Origin: Coturnix japonica
Taxonomy: Eukaryota > Chordata > Aves > Galliformes > Phasianidae
NCBI RefSeq assembly: GCF_001577835.2
Contig: NC_029542.1
Span: 3,209,336 to 3,273,335, forward strand
Reading direction: 5' to 3'
DNA length: 64,000 nt
The notes beneath the pieces are model-generated. The model saw only the letters and a list, made by a program, of their open reading frames with translations, did not search any database and was not told where the DNA came from. The position numbers and the translations under genes were made by a program. Shown in pieces: positions 1 to 11,250 of the stretch (its first letter is position 1; each line of letters begins with the position of its first letter).

Positions 1-494
1 CGACAAACCGCGGCCGAACACACTGTCAACGAGATCCACCGCGGTGCAACAAAGTAGTTCCTTTTCCACTCGTTAATTTGGCCGCCTCAGCTGTAAAGTC
101 GCACCACCCCAGTTCGGCTTCTCTCCTTCTTCAAGTCTTGCAGTCGGACGGTAAAACAGGTAAGAAGTTACAGAGAAATAAATAAAAGAACGACTTTTAT
201 TTATTAATTTATTTATTAAAGGCTCTGCCTTTCCCTGCTCCGACTTTGGGAGCTGTAATTAATTGCCCAAAGTCTTTGACAGGCCGCTCCTCATCCCTCC
301 CGGTAACTATTTAAGACCGATGTCTCTGAGCAGGACGGGGGGAAGCTGAAGATGAACAAAAATGATCTCTCACGGTCCATAATCGGGACCGGCTACAAAC
401 TGCTCCTTTCCAAGTGCGTGTTTACCCGCAAAGTTTGTCCGGGCCACATTTGTTTAAAGTTTAGCACCTCTCTCTCGTTTGAAAAAGAAACTAC

Positions 495-760
495 AAAAGC
501 CCATTGGAAAAGCTGAGTGTTAAGCCGAAGAATGTATGTGATGGTGATTTATGGCCCTACAGACTTTCTTGTTTACTTGAAACAGATCCTAATTACAACG
601 GCTTCTTAAAAAAAAAAGGAAAGAAAAGAAATCCCAAGCTCTGTGTATGTCTATCGCGAGGGTTCCCTCCCCAGGTCCGGCTATAGCGGCCAGATGTGAC
701 TTACAAACATCTGGCTCCTTGAGCTGCTTGTCTCTGTGGTGGCCATTGAGTTTGGATCGA
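495..760. promoter_or_regulatory. Candidate conserved non-coding element with PBX-HOX site and inverted E-boxes
   Basis: This AT-rich island sits in the HOXB4-HOXB3 spacer. It contains a TGATTTATGG PBX-HOX composite at 545-554. It also has a 9-bp perfect inverted repeat, GCCAGATGT at 689-697 and ACATCTGGC at 707-715, separated by 9 nt, which carries two CAGATG/CATCTG E-boxes facing each other. Conservation is inferred from texture only. Alignment to other vertebrates would decide. Confidence 0.4.
545..554 (+). promoter_or_regulatory. PBX-HOX composite site TGATTTATGG
   Basis: The decamer TGATTTATGG matches the classic PBX/Exd-HOX composite (TGAT half-site for PBX, TTTATGG for HOX). It shares the 12-mer TGATTTATGGCC with the site at 5762, so it is one of a cluster of related sites in this spacer. 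Confidence 0.5.
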
Positions 761-855
761 AATGGGTAAGGCAGAGACTCTTCAACATTTGGCTTGAAAG
801 TAGAGTAGTTTGGAGAGTTAGAGCATGAGAGTGCCAGGCTTTTAGAACGGGTTAT

Positions 856-976
856 GGTTTGGTTTGGTTTGGTTTGGTTTGGTTTGGTTTGGTTTGGTTT
901 GGTTTGGTTTGGTTTGGTTTGGTTTGGTTTGGTTGAGTTGGATTGGATTGGATTGGGTTGGGTTGGGTTGGGTTGA
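856..976 (+). repeat. (GGTTT)n pentanucleotide microsatellite with GGATT/GGGTT tail
   Basis: About sixteen GGTTT units are followed by GGATT and GGGTT variant units. The block-like change of unit suggests stepwise expansion. Any open frame across it is an artefact of the repeat. Confidence 0.95.
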
Positions 977-1675
977 TCTGGGAGAGGGATGTACTCGAAA
1001 ATGCTTCATTTCACACAAATGCCATTTCTGCCGAAATGAAACTGGAGGGAGGGTGAATTTTCATATGGAAAGATCGGGTGCAGTGTTTTCTATGGACTTT
1101 TGATCTTCATTTCGTGCTCAGAAATCCCCTTCTCCTCTCACATCCCATAAACTCCCGGGGTAGATTTAAAGAGCGAGGCAGGAAACTCGTTTACATGGAG
1201 GGGGGGAAAAAAAATCCGAGAAATTGAATTAGATCTGGAAAGTTATTCTTAATACGTATCTATTTGTGCTCTCTGCTCTCCTCTGCTTCCTTTCCCTTTA
1301 GAACAAGAGAATAACTCTGCCCTCTGGACAAGTTCCCAGTTCTAAAAATGTCCACACGCATTGTGAAACTGGGAAACTTTGGACTCAGTGCCTGATATTT
1401 CCCGAGGCAAACTGTTATGTTGGCAGGGAGAATATCTCGGATATATGGAGTCTATCGGTGGGGGTGGGGGTGGGGGTCCATTTTTGTGTGTGTATTTTTG
1501 CCCTTTTTCTTTCCCCTTGTAGATTGCTTTGCATTCAGTCTCCCCAGCTTAGGAATTATCTGCTCTCGCCTGCAGCTAAAGCTGTTTTTTTCTCTTGCCG
1601 AGCACTTGATCTGTTGGCGAATGAAATCTGAGAAGGAACCGCAGGCCCTAAGTGGCCGTAATTTAATTGATTTTA

Positions 1676-1685
1676 TCATAAATCA
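1676..1685 (-). promoter_or_regulatory. PBX-HOX composite site TGATTTATGA (minus strand)
   Basis: The + strand reads TCATAAATCA, the reverse complement of TGATTTATGA. It lies within an AT-rich patch (1655-1735) that also has several TAATT/ATTGA cores. Confidence 0.4.
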
Positions 1686-2956
1686 TCAACTTCATGAAGA
1701 AGCAAAGTTTTCATTGAAGTAAATTGATATTAATGGTCACTTTCTGAAATACAGCTGTATAGATCTATATGTTGTCGGTGCTTTCACTTCTCTTTTGGGA
1801 CAGGAGGTTTGGAAAGGGGATGGGGGGAGTGGATGTCTTTCCACCCCTCCAGTTTTCTTTCCTCCCACTCTCCTTAAAAAACGAATGTCTGCAGCGTGGG
1901 GGTCTCCGTCCTGAAGTGGATGGGGGGGGCTGGAAGCTCTGTTCCTCTTTGTGGCATTTTACAGCAATGGGGATATCTCGGATCACCGAGATGAGGTTTT
2001 TAGTGCAGATGTGAATCAAGCAGCCCGATTTCTGTGGGTTCTTTGCTGCCACCCCTGTCCAGGGGATTTGTGGGAGCAGGGATGATCTATTTCTGCCTAA
2101 AACGCGTGTGTTACAGAGAGGCGCATTCGTGCTAGAAGTAGAAATAGGGTTTAAAGCCTCTGCTTCCATCTACGTGTCCTCTTCTTCGTTAAACATTGCC
2201 GTTCCCAAAGCTTTCCCCCCTAACTAAAAATTAACCAAGGACTCGGGGTAGATTGGAGCCCTTTGATATGGTGATGAGGATGTCAGATCAAATGCCCTTA
2301 CAGTAAGGGGGGATTTTAGCACGGGACAGAGGCTCTGCTGTGTGTCTGTCGGTGGCAGTGGGATGGTTGCAGAGATGTTCAGAGAAGGGAGAATACAGGA
2401 CTGGCTGCTATCCACACGGTTCCCTATAGAAGACCGATATTCAGTGGGAACATCCCAAACCAGAGAAATACAATTCCTTAACTCCGCTTCTTTACCCCTC
2501 TCCTGATACTCCCTCGTCAGAAATTAATAGTCCTTACGAAGTAGAGCACGGAAGAAGGTAAACTGAGCTTATTTCTTCTCCCAGGTCCCTTCTCCCCCAT
2601 GCTCAGACCGTCCAACAGAGCCCGTCGGGTCCTGGATTCAGGCGAGTATCACTGCAAAAAATAACCCATTTTCTGCTTTTTTTCTCACTGATAGTAACAC
2701 TGCAGTAGGATGGGTGAGGGATGGGAAGGCGGGGTGAGACAACTAGGAGTCCTTTTCTCTCTACATCTGTCTCTAAATCTATATCGGAGGAGGAGAAGGC
2801 TGAGAAGCCCCACTCTGTTTTTCTTGCCCCTAAATACTTCTTAAAGCCCCTCCATCTCCGTTGTCTCTGTCGTTCAGCGGAGCGGTGGTTGTTGCGATCG
2901 TTTTCCTCCTTAGTGTTCGTTCGTCTCCTCTGCCTTCGGGACAAAAGATAGTATGG

Positions 2957-2986
2957 GTTGTTTTGTTTTGTTTTGTTTCGTTTTTG
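2957..2986 (+). repeat. (TTTTG)n short microsatellite
   Basis: Several TTTTG units with one TTTCG variant are followed by a G run. Confidence 0.8.
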
Positions 2987-3175
2987 GGGGGGTGGAAGGT
3001 GGGAGGGCTGGAGAATAATAGTTAGAAGAAAAGAATTAATAAGAAACTAAAAGCCCCCATAAACCAGGCCAGCCCCAGCTGCAATAGGAAGGAGTGAGGG
3101 GGTATCTCCGGCCCGGCAAGTTGAGGAAATTTGATGATGGAGGAATTAGTGAGAGTGAAGGGGGAGAGGATCGTT

Positions 3176-3226
3176 TCCCAATTCTATATAAAATGGGCAA
3201 AAGGTTGACGTGTCCCAATCACGTGA
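3176..3226 (+). promoter_or_regulatory. Promoter-like cluster: TATATAAAA and CACGTG
   Basis: A TATATAAAA box at 3185-3193 is flanked by CCAAT-like sequences, and a CACGTG E-box lies at 3220-3225. No transcript is evident. It could be an upstream HOXB3 promoter or chance. Confidence 0.2.
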
Positions 3227-4064
3227 GCGCATAATTCAAGCCATTATTTTGGCATTTGGAGGGTGGGTGGAGGAGCTGGGATGGCGATTCCTCCCGTCTC
3301 TGCTGAGCTGTTCCCAAAGTATCGATTTGCAACGCGCTGATAGCGCAAATTGCCTCCTTTTCGCTCCCAGCATCATCCCCACCCACGCACCCACCGACCC
3401 CGAAGTGCCCCGAAATAGCAGCTCCGTTGGGGCGGAGTGACATAGAGATGGGAACCCCTGAGCTGTGTGTCCTCTGCACTGTCAGTTCTTTTTGGGGTTG
3501 TTTTTTGTAGGGTTTTTTTTAGGGGTGGTGTTGGGGTTTTTTTTTGGGGGGGAAACAATTCAGAAACACTTCCGCTGAGTGATCATTAACCTGGTGAGTT
3601 ATCGCTCCTTCCAGCAAAGGTCATGGGGAGAAAAAGGTCTAATCTGTCAAGGAAAAAAACACCGCTCACTCTCTGCTTCATTTTGATTTCTTATCCTCAT
3701 TGGCTTCTGTTTGGGGTACCGGGAGGTCCTGGTCCCTCCATAACTCTCCCCTTCTTCGGACTGTCTATTTGCGGGATAGGAGTGAGGAAAGCCAAACTTC
3801 TTCCTTTTAGTTAATAACAGTAATAAGAATAAATCATAAAAAGACCCCTGGAGGAAGCAGTGGGTGCTGCGGGGCTCGCAGGGCTGGGCTGAGTCTGCAC
3901 CGCCTGTGAGAGAGAAATTAATGCAAAGCAAATCAAGCAAAGCCGCCCAGATCAAAACAAAGAACGAGGGTTGGGGTGGGGGGGGGGCGGAAGACACTGC
4001 TCCATCCATCCCTCACTGCCTTTATTGCAAGGGAATAAATTAAAAACAAAGAGAAACAATCTCT

Positions 4065-4081
4065 CCCCCCCCCCCCCCCCC
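4065..4081 (+). repeat. C17 homopolymer
   Basis: Seventeen consecutive C residues. Such runs are frequent in this spacer (others near 4372, 6963 and 7087) and their exact length is unreliable. Confidence 0.85.
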
Positions 4082-4568
4082 TCCTCCTAGACGTTATTTA
4101 TGTCAGATCCCTTGCTTGTTTGTTTGTTTGCTTGTTTGTTTTCTCTTTTCCCTCCTCCCTCAGCAAAAAGTGCTCTTTTGGACGCGGTTCCCCCATTTGA
4201 CCCCCTCCCTTCTCCTTGCCCTTCTTTTCCCCCCTCTTCTCCAGGCTCCTGGCCCAACGTGTGAGTAATCTCGGACTCACATTCGTTTGCCGACTTCACC
4301 AAGCAAAAAGAAAATAGCAAAAAAATACCCCACGTTTTTCTTTTTTCTCTTTTCCCAACTCCCGCCCCCCATTCCCCCCCCCAACCCCCCTTACAAACGT
4401 ATACTCCGCAGAGGGAACTGGAAAGCCCCGGTTAAAGCGGGCAAGGCTCCGAAGGAAGCGGAATATTGCCAAAGCTGTGTATGAAAGTGTGTGTGAACGT
4501 AATAATAACCCTAATAAAAAACACAGCTCTCGGCCGCCGATGGGAGAAGGTCACGGAGCATCCGCGAG

Positions 4569-4578
4569 TGATTTATGG
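4569..4578 (+). promoter_or_regulatory. PBX-HOX composite site TGATTTATGG
   Basis: Exact copy of the decamer found at 545 and 5762. The surrounding CpG-containing sequence (4480-4720) has several AATAAT and TTTAT cores. Confidence 0.45.
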
Positions 4579-5442
4579 ACTCGGGGATGTTGTCACACGC
4601 CGAGTAAGGGCGTGAGGGGAACGTTTTTATTTGAGATTAATAACTTCAACATCCAGAACGGAAACGGGATTATGAAAGCGACCGAATGTTTCCCCAAACG
4701 AAAATATTTTAAAATGAGATCGCTTTTTTTTTTTTTTGTTCGTTCGTTTGTTTGTTTGTTTTCCCTTTTCTTTCCCTTCTCTGTTCCTTTTCTAAGTCCT
4801 CCCGCTGATAAATCTCGGCGCGGCTTTAAACGCGTTCCGGTTCGACCCGTCCGTCCTACAGCCAAACCCCAAACTGAGAACCCCCATGTAACACCCCCCC
4901 CCCCCTCATTCCTCATCCCGACTCCTTCAGGAAAGTGCGTTCCATGATGTTTTACTTTTGTTGAACCCAAAGCCAAAGGACCCCGCGTGTACTTCACCCC
5001 TTCAACACGCTGAACTCGGAAGTTACCGACGGCTTTTAACCAAAAGCCTTTCGGTTCTTATTTATTTATCACGTGTTTTTGTATTTTCCTGACGCTCAGA
5101 AGCCAGCACCCTCTTGTCGGGTCCCCATCGCAGTCCCAGACCTGGGGTGGAAGGGGGAGGGAGGGGTCCTCGATCTCAAATTGGCAGAAAGGAGGGCAGT
5201 GCCCACCGCCTGCGGTGCCACTTCGGTTAAGGGCGAGTGGAAAGTGGTGCAACCCCTGGCAAAGCTGCACTCGCTTGGATGAGGGATATCCTCAGAGGAG
5301 GTGCTGGGGAGGGGAGGGGGGGGGTTGTTATTAGAGCCCGTCTGCTCCCCATTTCCACCCAAACATTTCCCTATGTGATGATTTCCCTTCGCTTTCCCTC
5401 GTCCAAGCTTCTCTGACCCGAGTTTCATACTTTCTTTCTTCC

Positions 5443-5470
5443 TCTCTCTCTCTCTCTCTCTTTTTTTTTC
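5443..5470 (+). repeat. (CT)n followed by T-run
   Basis: About ten CT units run into a T tract. Confidence 0.85.
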
Positions 5471-5749
5471 CCCTCTTCAGTTCTTCTCCTTTCTCAAACT
5501 CCACCGCAGCCCCGTGTTTGCTGGACCACACATCCGGGAACCGGTGAGTTTTGCCCTGTCTCCTACCTGCTCCCCTTCCCATAGCCCTCCTCCCTTCACC
5601 CCATTCACACGGAGCCATTCCTCCTCCAAAAAAAAAACAACTCACCCAACGTGACTTTATTCCTTTCTTTATTTACTATTTCCCCACCAAACACGGCTGC
5701 CCCGGATTACAGCAGAGTATTTTCTTTTTCCATTTCGCTACCGCCTTGT

Positions 5750-6060
5750 CTTGAAACTTTGTGATTTATGGCCGTAACTTCCAGGGAGTGTTTTAAATGG
5801 AAGAGATTTCCTGAGCTCCCTTTGAAGGGAAACCCGGTCGGGTTGCAACATTTGCTGCTGATTTGGTGCGAGGGAGCTGCACTTTAAAGGCAAAAAAAGA
5901 GAAATCAGCTGCATCCCAAGCAGAGATGGTAATACACGGGGAGCCCAAAAACTGTTTGAAGCAGCCCAACTTGTAACGACCTGTGCAACGACCTGCTGAA
6001 TACTTTGGTTTTTCGGCAGCCAATTTAAGGTTAAAGCAAAATGTTGCACTTCGGAAGAGT
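5750..6060. promoter_or_regulatory. Candidate conserved non-coding element with PBX-HOX site
   Basis: This is a low-repeat stretch of balanced composition in otherwise homopolymer-rich DNA. It opens with TGATTTATGGCC at 5762-5773, followed by two ACGACCTG copies near 5977-5996 and a CCAAT/TTAAGG patch near 6020. Enhancer function is inferred from texture and motif only. Confidence 0.4.
5762..5771 (+). promoter_or_regulatory. PBX-HOX composite site TGATTTATGG
   Basis: Third exact copy of the decamer in this spacer, in the same orientation as those at 545 and 4569. Confidence 0.5.
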
Positions 6061-7244
6061 TACTTGCAGAGCCCGAGGTGTTTCTGCTCGTCAGAAGTCG
6101 GTGGAGGTCCATATTCAGAAACCCACCCAGTACTTCACCTACAGAGAAGTCCTTAAAGAAAAGTCCCCGGTAGTTTCTCCTCTTTCCTTGCCTGGAATCT
6201 CAACGCCGGAGCTCCAAACTAATAACAGTCTTGCAGTAGAAATGATGTTTTTGAGCAGATCATAGTCAGATGGGGGCTGGAGGGGTGGGAGGGGGGGGGG
6301 AGAATCTCAATAGCCACATCCCCGTGGAAAGCTCTCATTCCGGGGTCTGAAGGCAGAACAATAGCTGGAAACACCGTAGTCCGCGGGATAAGACTTTGTC
6401 CATCACTTAGAAAGCTTGTTTGTCCAACCCACCATAAATCCTCTCGAAAGTCAGATGTTCACTTGGACACCTTGGGTTTTTTCTGTCCATACTTATTCGC
6501 CTAAAGGTGCCCCCCCATTAAAAAAAGAAGAAAAAAGGCGATGGACCCCCCCCCACCCCCCACCCCCGCTGAGGCATACCTTCCTGCGGAGTCCTGAGAG
6601 CCTTTGTGGTCACTGCTTGTCTGGCTCTGCTAAACGCAAATCCCCCCAGTCAGCACTTTTAACCCAAAGGAGCGAGCGTCAGAATTAAAGGAGAGAAGAT
6701 AATTGCGATGCGAAACAAAAGTAGCACTTTAAAAAAAAAAAATGCAGACACCTCAATTCTTTGCCCTGCCTTCCTCCCACTCTTCGGCCCCTCCTCGTCA
6801 CGGACTTTCCCCAGGACGCATCTTGGCGAGTTTCTGCTTTCGGCAGCGTGTGGGAGCGGGGAGAGGCATAAATCTCCCGTGGCGACAGCGGCAGCTCCTC
6901 GCATAGCAATAACAGCGATATTAATACGGCCTCTAATAACCCTCGCCCCGTCCCACACCTCGCACCCCCCCCCCCCCCCCCTCTATAGTCACCCGGCCCC
7001 AAACTCTCCGCTAAAGTTCCGAGGGTTCCATCCACGTCAGCCCCTCTGTGGGGTACCCTGGCTGCCGCCCCCCCCTGTCCCAAAGACCCCCCCCCCGTGC
7101 CCACATTTCGTGGCCGCCTCGGTGGACCAGCGGGAGGCCGAGCGCAGCCGGGGTCGGGGGGGGGTGGGAGGGGAGGGGGGGGTGCCAGCAGCGGCTATTG
7201 AAAGCGGCCGCGAGAGAGGAGAAGGGGGGGGGGAGAAACCATGA

Positions 7245-7380
7245 CTATTTTGAAACGGTTTATTAGCATAAATTGACACCTAATTGTTAAACACGTGAAT
7301 CAAAGGCGAGCTTTACTATCTTTCTGTCTAGGCCTCTGTCCACCACGTCTGCAATTAGCATAATTTTTCACTAGTGACGC
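7245..7380. promoter_or_regulatory. Candidate conserved non-coding element, HOX-core rich
   Basis: An abrupt AT-rich island sits between G-rich and C-rich runs. It contains TTTATTAGC, CTAATTGT, CAATTAGC and an ACACGTGA E-box. Two TTAGCATAA words flank the block (7262 and 7357 areas). It looks like a homeodomain-binding module, but nothing further can be shown. Confidence 0.35.
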
Positions 7381-7858
7381 TGTTCGGGAGCCTCGCTGCC
7401 TCCTTTGCCCAGCAATCCGAACCCAATCTGTGTTTTTAAATATCCCCTCCGCTTTCTTTCCCCCTCGCCCCCCGCCCTCCCCGTCGCCTGGATTCTTTTC
7501 GTTATTATTTTAATCCTAGCCAAGCATTGCATAGTTAAAAGACGGGGGGTGTGTGTGTGGGGGGGTGTTGTGTTCAGCTTTTCTTTCTTTCTTTTTTTTT
7601 TTCCTCCCTTCTCCTTTCCCTTCTTCCCCTTTGCTGTGCTAAAGCAGAGGCCATTGTTATCAGTGAGCAGAGCGTACCAGTCTATAGGGCAACCAGAACC
7701 TCGGGGTTTGTCCATTCAAAGCCCTCAGCTTTTCCGCACATCTTGGAAGCTGGAAAGCATCTTGATTTTTCCTCCCCCCCCCCTCCCCAAACGGAGACAG
7801 AGAGACAATTTGAGCTGCCGTAACCGAAAGCTCCACTGGCTGAGCCCCCTCCCCCCTG

Positions 7859-7885
7859 TTTTTTTTTTTTTTTTTTTTTTTTTTT
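7859..7885 (+). repeat. T27 homopolymer
   Basis: Twenty-seven T residues are followed by C-interrupted T runs. Similar T-rich tracts lie at 8377-8424. Confidence 0.9.
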
Positions 7886-8126
7886 CCCTTTTTTTTTTCC
7901 CTTCTTAATACATACATCCATCCATATGCCGGATTTTTTTCCCCCCCTTCTCTCTCGTATATTCCTTTAACGTTTTTAAAGGAAGGGGGTCATTCCTTGC
8001 TTATTGATTGCGTGGATGCTGGATGTGAAAATATATTATGTCTGCCCGTGCTTTGCTCGTCAGAGACTAAGGTAAGCCGGACTCAAATAGGCTATCACTT
8101 TGTGAATGGCGGAGTATATGTCCCAA

Positions 8127-8136
8127 TGATTTATGA
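8127..8136 (+). promoter_or_regulatory. PBX-HOX composite site TGATTTATGA
   Basis: The composite lies 19 nt upstream of the DR5 RARE, so HOX and retinoid inputs may be integrated in one module. Confidence 0.4.
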
Positions 8137-8154
8137 CCATATGACTCCAATCTC

Positions 8155-8171
8155 GGTTCAAGAAGAGTTCA
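8155..8171 (+). promoter_or_regulatory. DR5 retinoic acid response element
   Basis: GGTTCA-AGAAG-AGTTCA is a direct repeat of two half-sites that both match the RAR/RXR consensus (A/G)G(G/T)TCA, with a 5-nt spacer. This is the arrangement of the RARB element and of the HOXB retinoid enhancers. Both half-sites are perfect. Confidence 0.75.
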
Positions 8172-9245
8172 CAAGCTTTAAGCTTCCTTCCACGCAGAGA
8201 CTCTTTCGCAGCCCTCATCCAGGGCCCTTTTTTTTTCTCTCCCCCCCGCTTTACAACTGGGGGAGTTCTGGTTGGGGTGAAGCTCGGCGGTGGGGGGAGG
8301 GAGGAGGGAGATTTTAGGACTGTGTCTCTATTTTGCAGGCAGATCCATCGCGAGGCGGTCGCTGCGATTTGAGGTCTTTTTTTTTCCCCTCTTTTTTTTT
8401 TTTCTTTTTCTTTTTTTTTTTTTTGAGCAGCCGACTTATCGCGGAGGGCACGTTTAGCATCTTTATGATTAATAATAATTGCGATGAAAACCGGGGCTGC
8501 TCCTGCTCGCCCGGTTGTGGGAAACGTACCTTGGGAAGGGGAGGAGGGGGGTGGGGGAGGCGGGGAGGGGAAAGACCCCTCTCTTCTTCACAAACAGGCA
8601 GGTTGTGAATTTAGGGTTTCCAACATGGAGGGATGGTTTTTTTTTTACAGCAGAATACATCCGCCTTCCATTTCTTTTTTCCTCTTTCCAACCCTCATTC
8701 CCCTTCGAGAGCCCCGTTTCTTCTCTCAGCCCTCCATCACCTTTACCTACCCCCGATCTTTATTATTCTTTCGGAGGATGAGGAGGTGAGGGCGAAAAGG
8801 GGGGGGGATAAATATCTCAACACCTTCGCACTCCAAAGTTCCGGGCACAGAGTTTGTGCTTAAACGTTCCCTTCTCTCGAAGTGAAAGTTGAAGCGTTAC
8901 GAAGCACCCAGCGCTGATCCCGGCCGGCTTTAATTGGAACAGGAGATAATCGAATATTTATCATTCCTCCCGAGATCTTTTTATTATTATTATTAGTTAT
9001 TTATTTATTTATTTTTGAAAGCCAACAATCCCTCCGAGTCAATAATTAGGATCGCGGCCGTCTTCGGCGAAGATAAATGAGCGGCGTTTGAGAGATGAGG
9101 TACAAAGCGAACCTTCGGCGGATGCCACGAGCGAAAAGAGCCTTTGGGCGAAGGGGGATCGTAAATTTCTTTTATGGACGTTTCCAAAACAAAACCCAAA
9201 GAAATCGCTGTTATTTTTAGCTGCCTTTTCTTTTTTTTTTCCTCT

Positions 9246-9254
9246 TGCTGAGTC
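9246..9254 (+). promoter_or_regulatory. MAF-like half site TGCTGAGTC
   Basis: TGCTGAGTC is an extended half of the MAF recognition element. MAFB controls HOXB3 in rhombomere 5 in other vertebrates. Here the second half is absent, so the call is weak. Confidence 0.2.
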
Positions 9255-9399
9255 TCCCCAGCTCCGTTCTGCTTTTGGTTTGTTTCGTGTTCTTTTTTCT
9301 TCCTTAAGAATCCTATGGCAGACAGGAAGGCCTTGGAGAAATTCCCACCTCTGCCCTTCCAGACGATTTCAACAAACCTATTCATAAGAAAGGAGCTGC

Positions 9400-9600
9400 T
9401 GTTTGCTAATTAATTCCCGGCTTCTCAAGCAGGGTAGCGGAGTTTACTTTTTAATAAGACTTATTTATCATGCCGAGGGAACCAAATGAGAATAACTCCC
9501 AGCAAGGATATCACTCTCGCCGCAGACAATAATGCATCTCGGCGGAAGATGCAATACAGATCTGGGAATGCATAAAGGATTTAATCAGTGCAAAAAAAGC
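9400..9600. promoter_or_regulatory. Candidate conserved non-coding element
   Basis: Low-repeat AT-rich block with TTAATTC, TTTTTAATAAG, TTATTTATCATG and ATAATGCAT motifs, about 1.8 kb upstream of the HOXB3 start. Only sequence texture supports it. Confidence 0.3.
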
Positions 9601-11250
9601 CAAACAGTCCCTTCGTGGGCACTTTGTCTGCGGCCGTGTTAAAAGTAGATGGGGGTTTCGTCTGTCGTGAGAGAGGAGCTCAGCAGCCGGGGAAAGAAAG
9701 GGGGAAAAAGCTCTTATTTATTGCCGAGCTGTGGCTGCTGTCAAACCCCAGAGCTCGGATCTATCGCATGAGACTTTTTATCTCCACCGAGTTTATTTTG
9801 TTTTATTTTAGAGGAACGGAGAGCCCAGAAGCAATTAAATATACGGTAGATACAATTAAATATACAATGGATATCTTTCTATCTTTTTTTTTAAGTACAG
9901 TGGCTCCTTGCCAACTGTGAGCTGCAGAGAGGAGCCTCTGCCTTTTCTAAAGATGTTTGCTGCCTGATTCATCCTTATCCATCAGATTATTTTCTGCTCA
10001 AGATGGTTTTTGTGCTTCTAAGGGTATTTCTCCTCTGTCTTCACGGCAGAGAAAGTTTTTGCTTTAGGAGAAGAGAAAGAAAGGGAGAAAAGCGTCAGAG
10101 AGGGGGAGAAATTCATAAAGAGGTGGGGGAAAAAAAGAGTGGGGGGGGAGGGCATGAAGAGAGAAAGAAAAGAGAAAGGTTTCATTTTGTGATCTGAGGG
10201 TTTGAAGTGGGTTTTTAGACTTTCGGAGCTTGGACTGAGGGTGAGAGGAATGGTAAAATATCAAAGGGTTCCAAAGTTAGGAGCAAATGGTCCGGAGACG
10301 TGTTTGTTTTCGGAGGGAAACAAAAAGAAAACCAACACAACAGCAATTAAAGTGGTTTTGGAATTACATCTCGGCAGTGGTAGTTCCAGATTCAATACCG
10401 ACAAGCGTGAAGCAGTGCAGTGAAGGGGTATGTTTTCTAAATACAACCTGTGCTGCCAGAAGGAGAGAGAGAGGGGGGCTGACAAACAGGCCAAAGGAAG
10501 CACATTCTTGAATTCGTGCCCTTGCTTCAATCTGCTTAAAATATTTGCTCTGAATTCCAAAGACATTGTGAGTCTCTGAGTAAACAGCAAATTGAGCCAA
10601 GTGTGTCAGGACAAGGCTACCTGGATAGGGCATATCAAGGCTTTGCTGTTTTCCAATTAAAAACAAACAGAGCAGAGAATGGCCCTACCCTAAACTTAGT
10701 GCACTTTTCTGACTAACATCCTGCTGGTTTTTGTGCTTGATTTGAATAGGAGATAGGAAGGCCAGAGTCTCATTCCTCTCATGCTCGTAGTTAGCAGTTA
10801 TCCATCTTTAGGCTTATATTTACATTAATACTTGTGCTAGCTGCTGATGGATCTGCATATACATCCATACTCTCATATCAGTGGGTGTATGTGTGAATGC
10901 ATGTGTGTATATACTTATACACAGAGAGAAATATGGATGTAAATAGACGTATTCAGATGTAGCCACGTGTACTTATTGAAAATGTATTTAGTCCTACAAC
11001 CTTGCTGCTATGCTTTAAGGGAAAGAAAGGGGCAAACAAACAACAGCCAGGAAAACTACCCCCCAAAATCAGCTCAGCACTTTTGCACTGCAACATTTGA
11101 TGAGCCTTCTGAGGCTGCACACAGGACAAAATCTGCTCAAAGCATCTGTTCACCCTGTTCTGCAGGACCCTATTCATGTCATGTGCCTTTCAGGCCCCAA
11201 GATGGATTCATAGGCCGGGTACTATTATTGTGTGTTTTCTCCTAACCTTT

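Larger units (their letters stand above)
7985..8180. promoter_or_regulatory. Candidate HOXB4/HOXB3 early neural (retinoid) enhancer
   Basis: This low-repeat block contains a PBX-HOX-like TGATTTATGA (8127-8136) and a perfect DR5 retinoic-acid response element (8155-8171). A retinoid-dependent early neural enhancer is known 3' of HOXB4 in other vertebrates, and this block is in the corresponding interval. That equivalence is inference. An AAG/GTAAGC splice-donor-like sequence also occurs at 8069-8076, so part of the block could belong to an upstream HOXB3 leader exon. Confidence 0.55.

Noticed and set aside
661-760. Possible miR-10 family hairpin
   Set aside because: The mature miR-10a/b sequence is absent. 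In vertebrates that gene lies between HOXB4 and HOXB5, outside this window.
864-1103. VWFGL-repeat open frame
   Set aside because: Translation of the (GGTTT)n repeat with no flanking conserved sequence.
6708-7908. Proline/serine/phenylalanine-rich open frames on both strands
   Set aside because: They depend on C, G and T homopolymers and show no domain; the frames break wherever homopolymer length changes.
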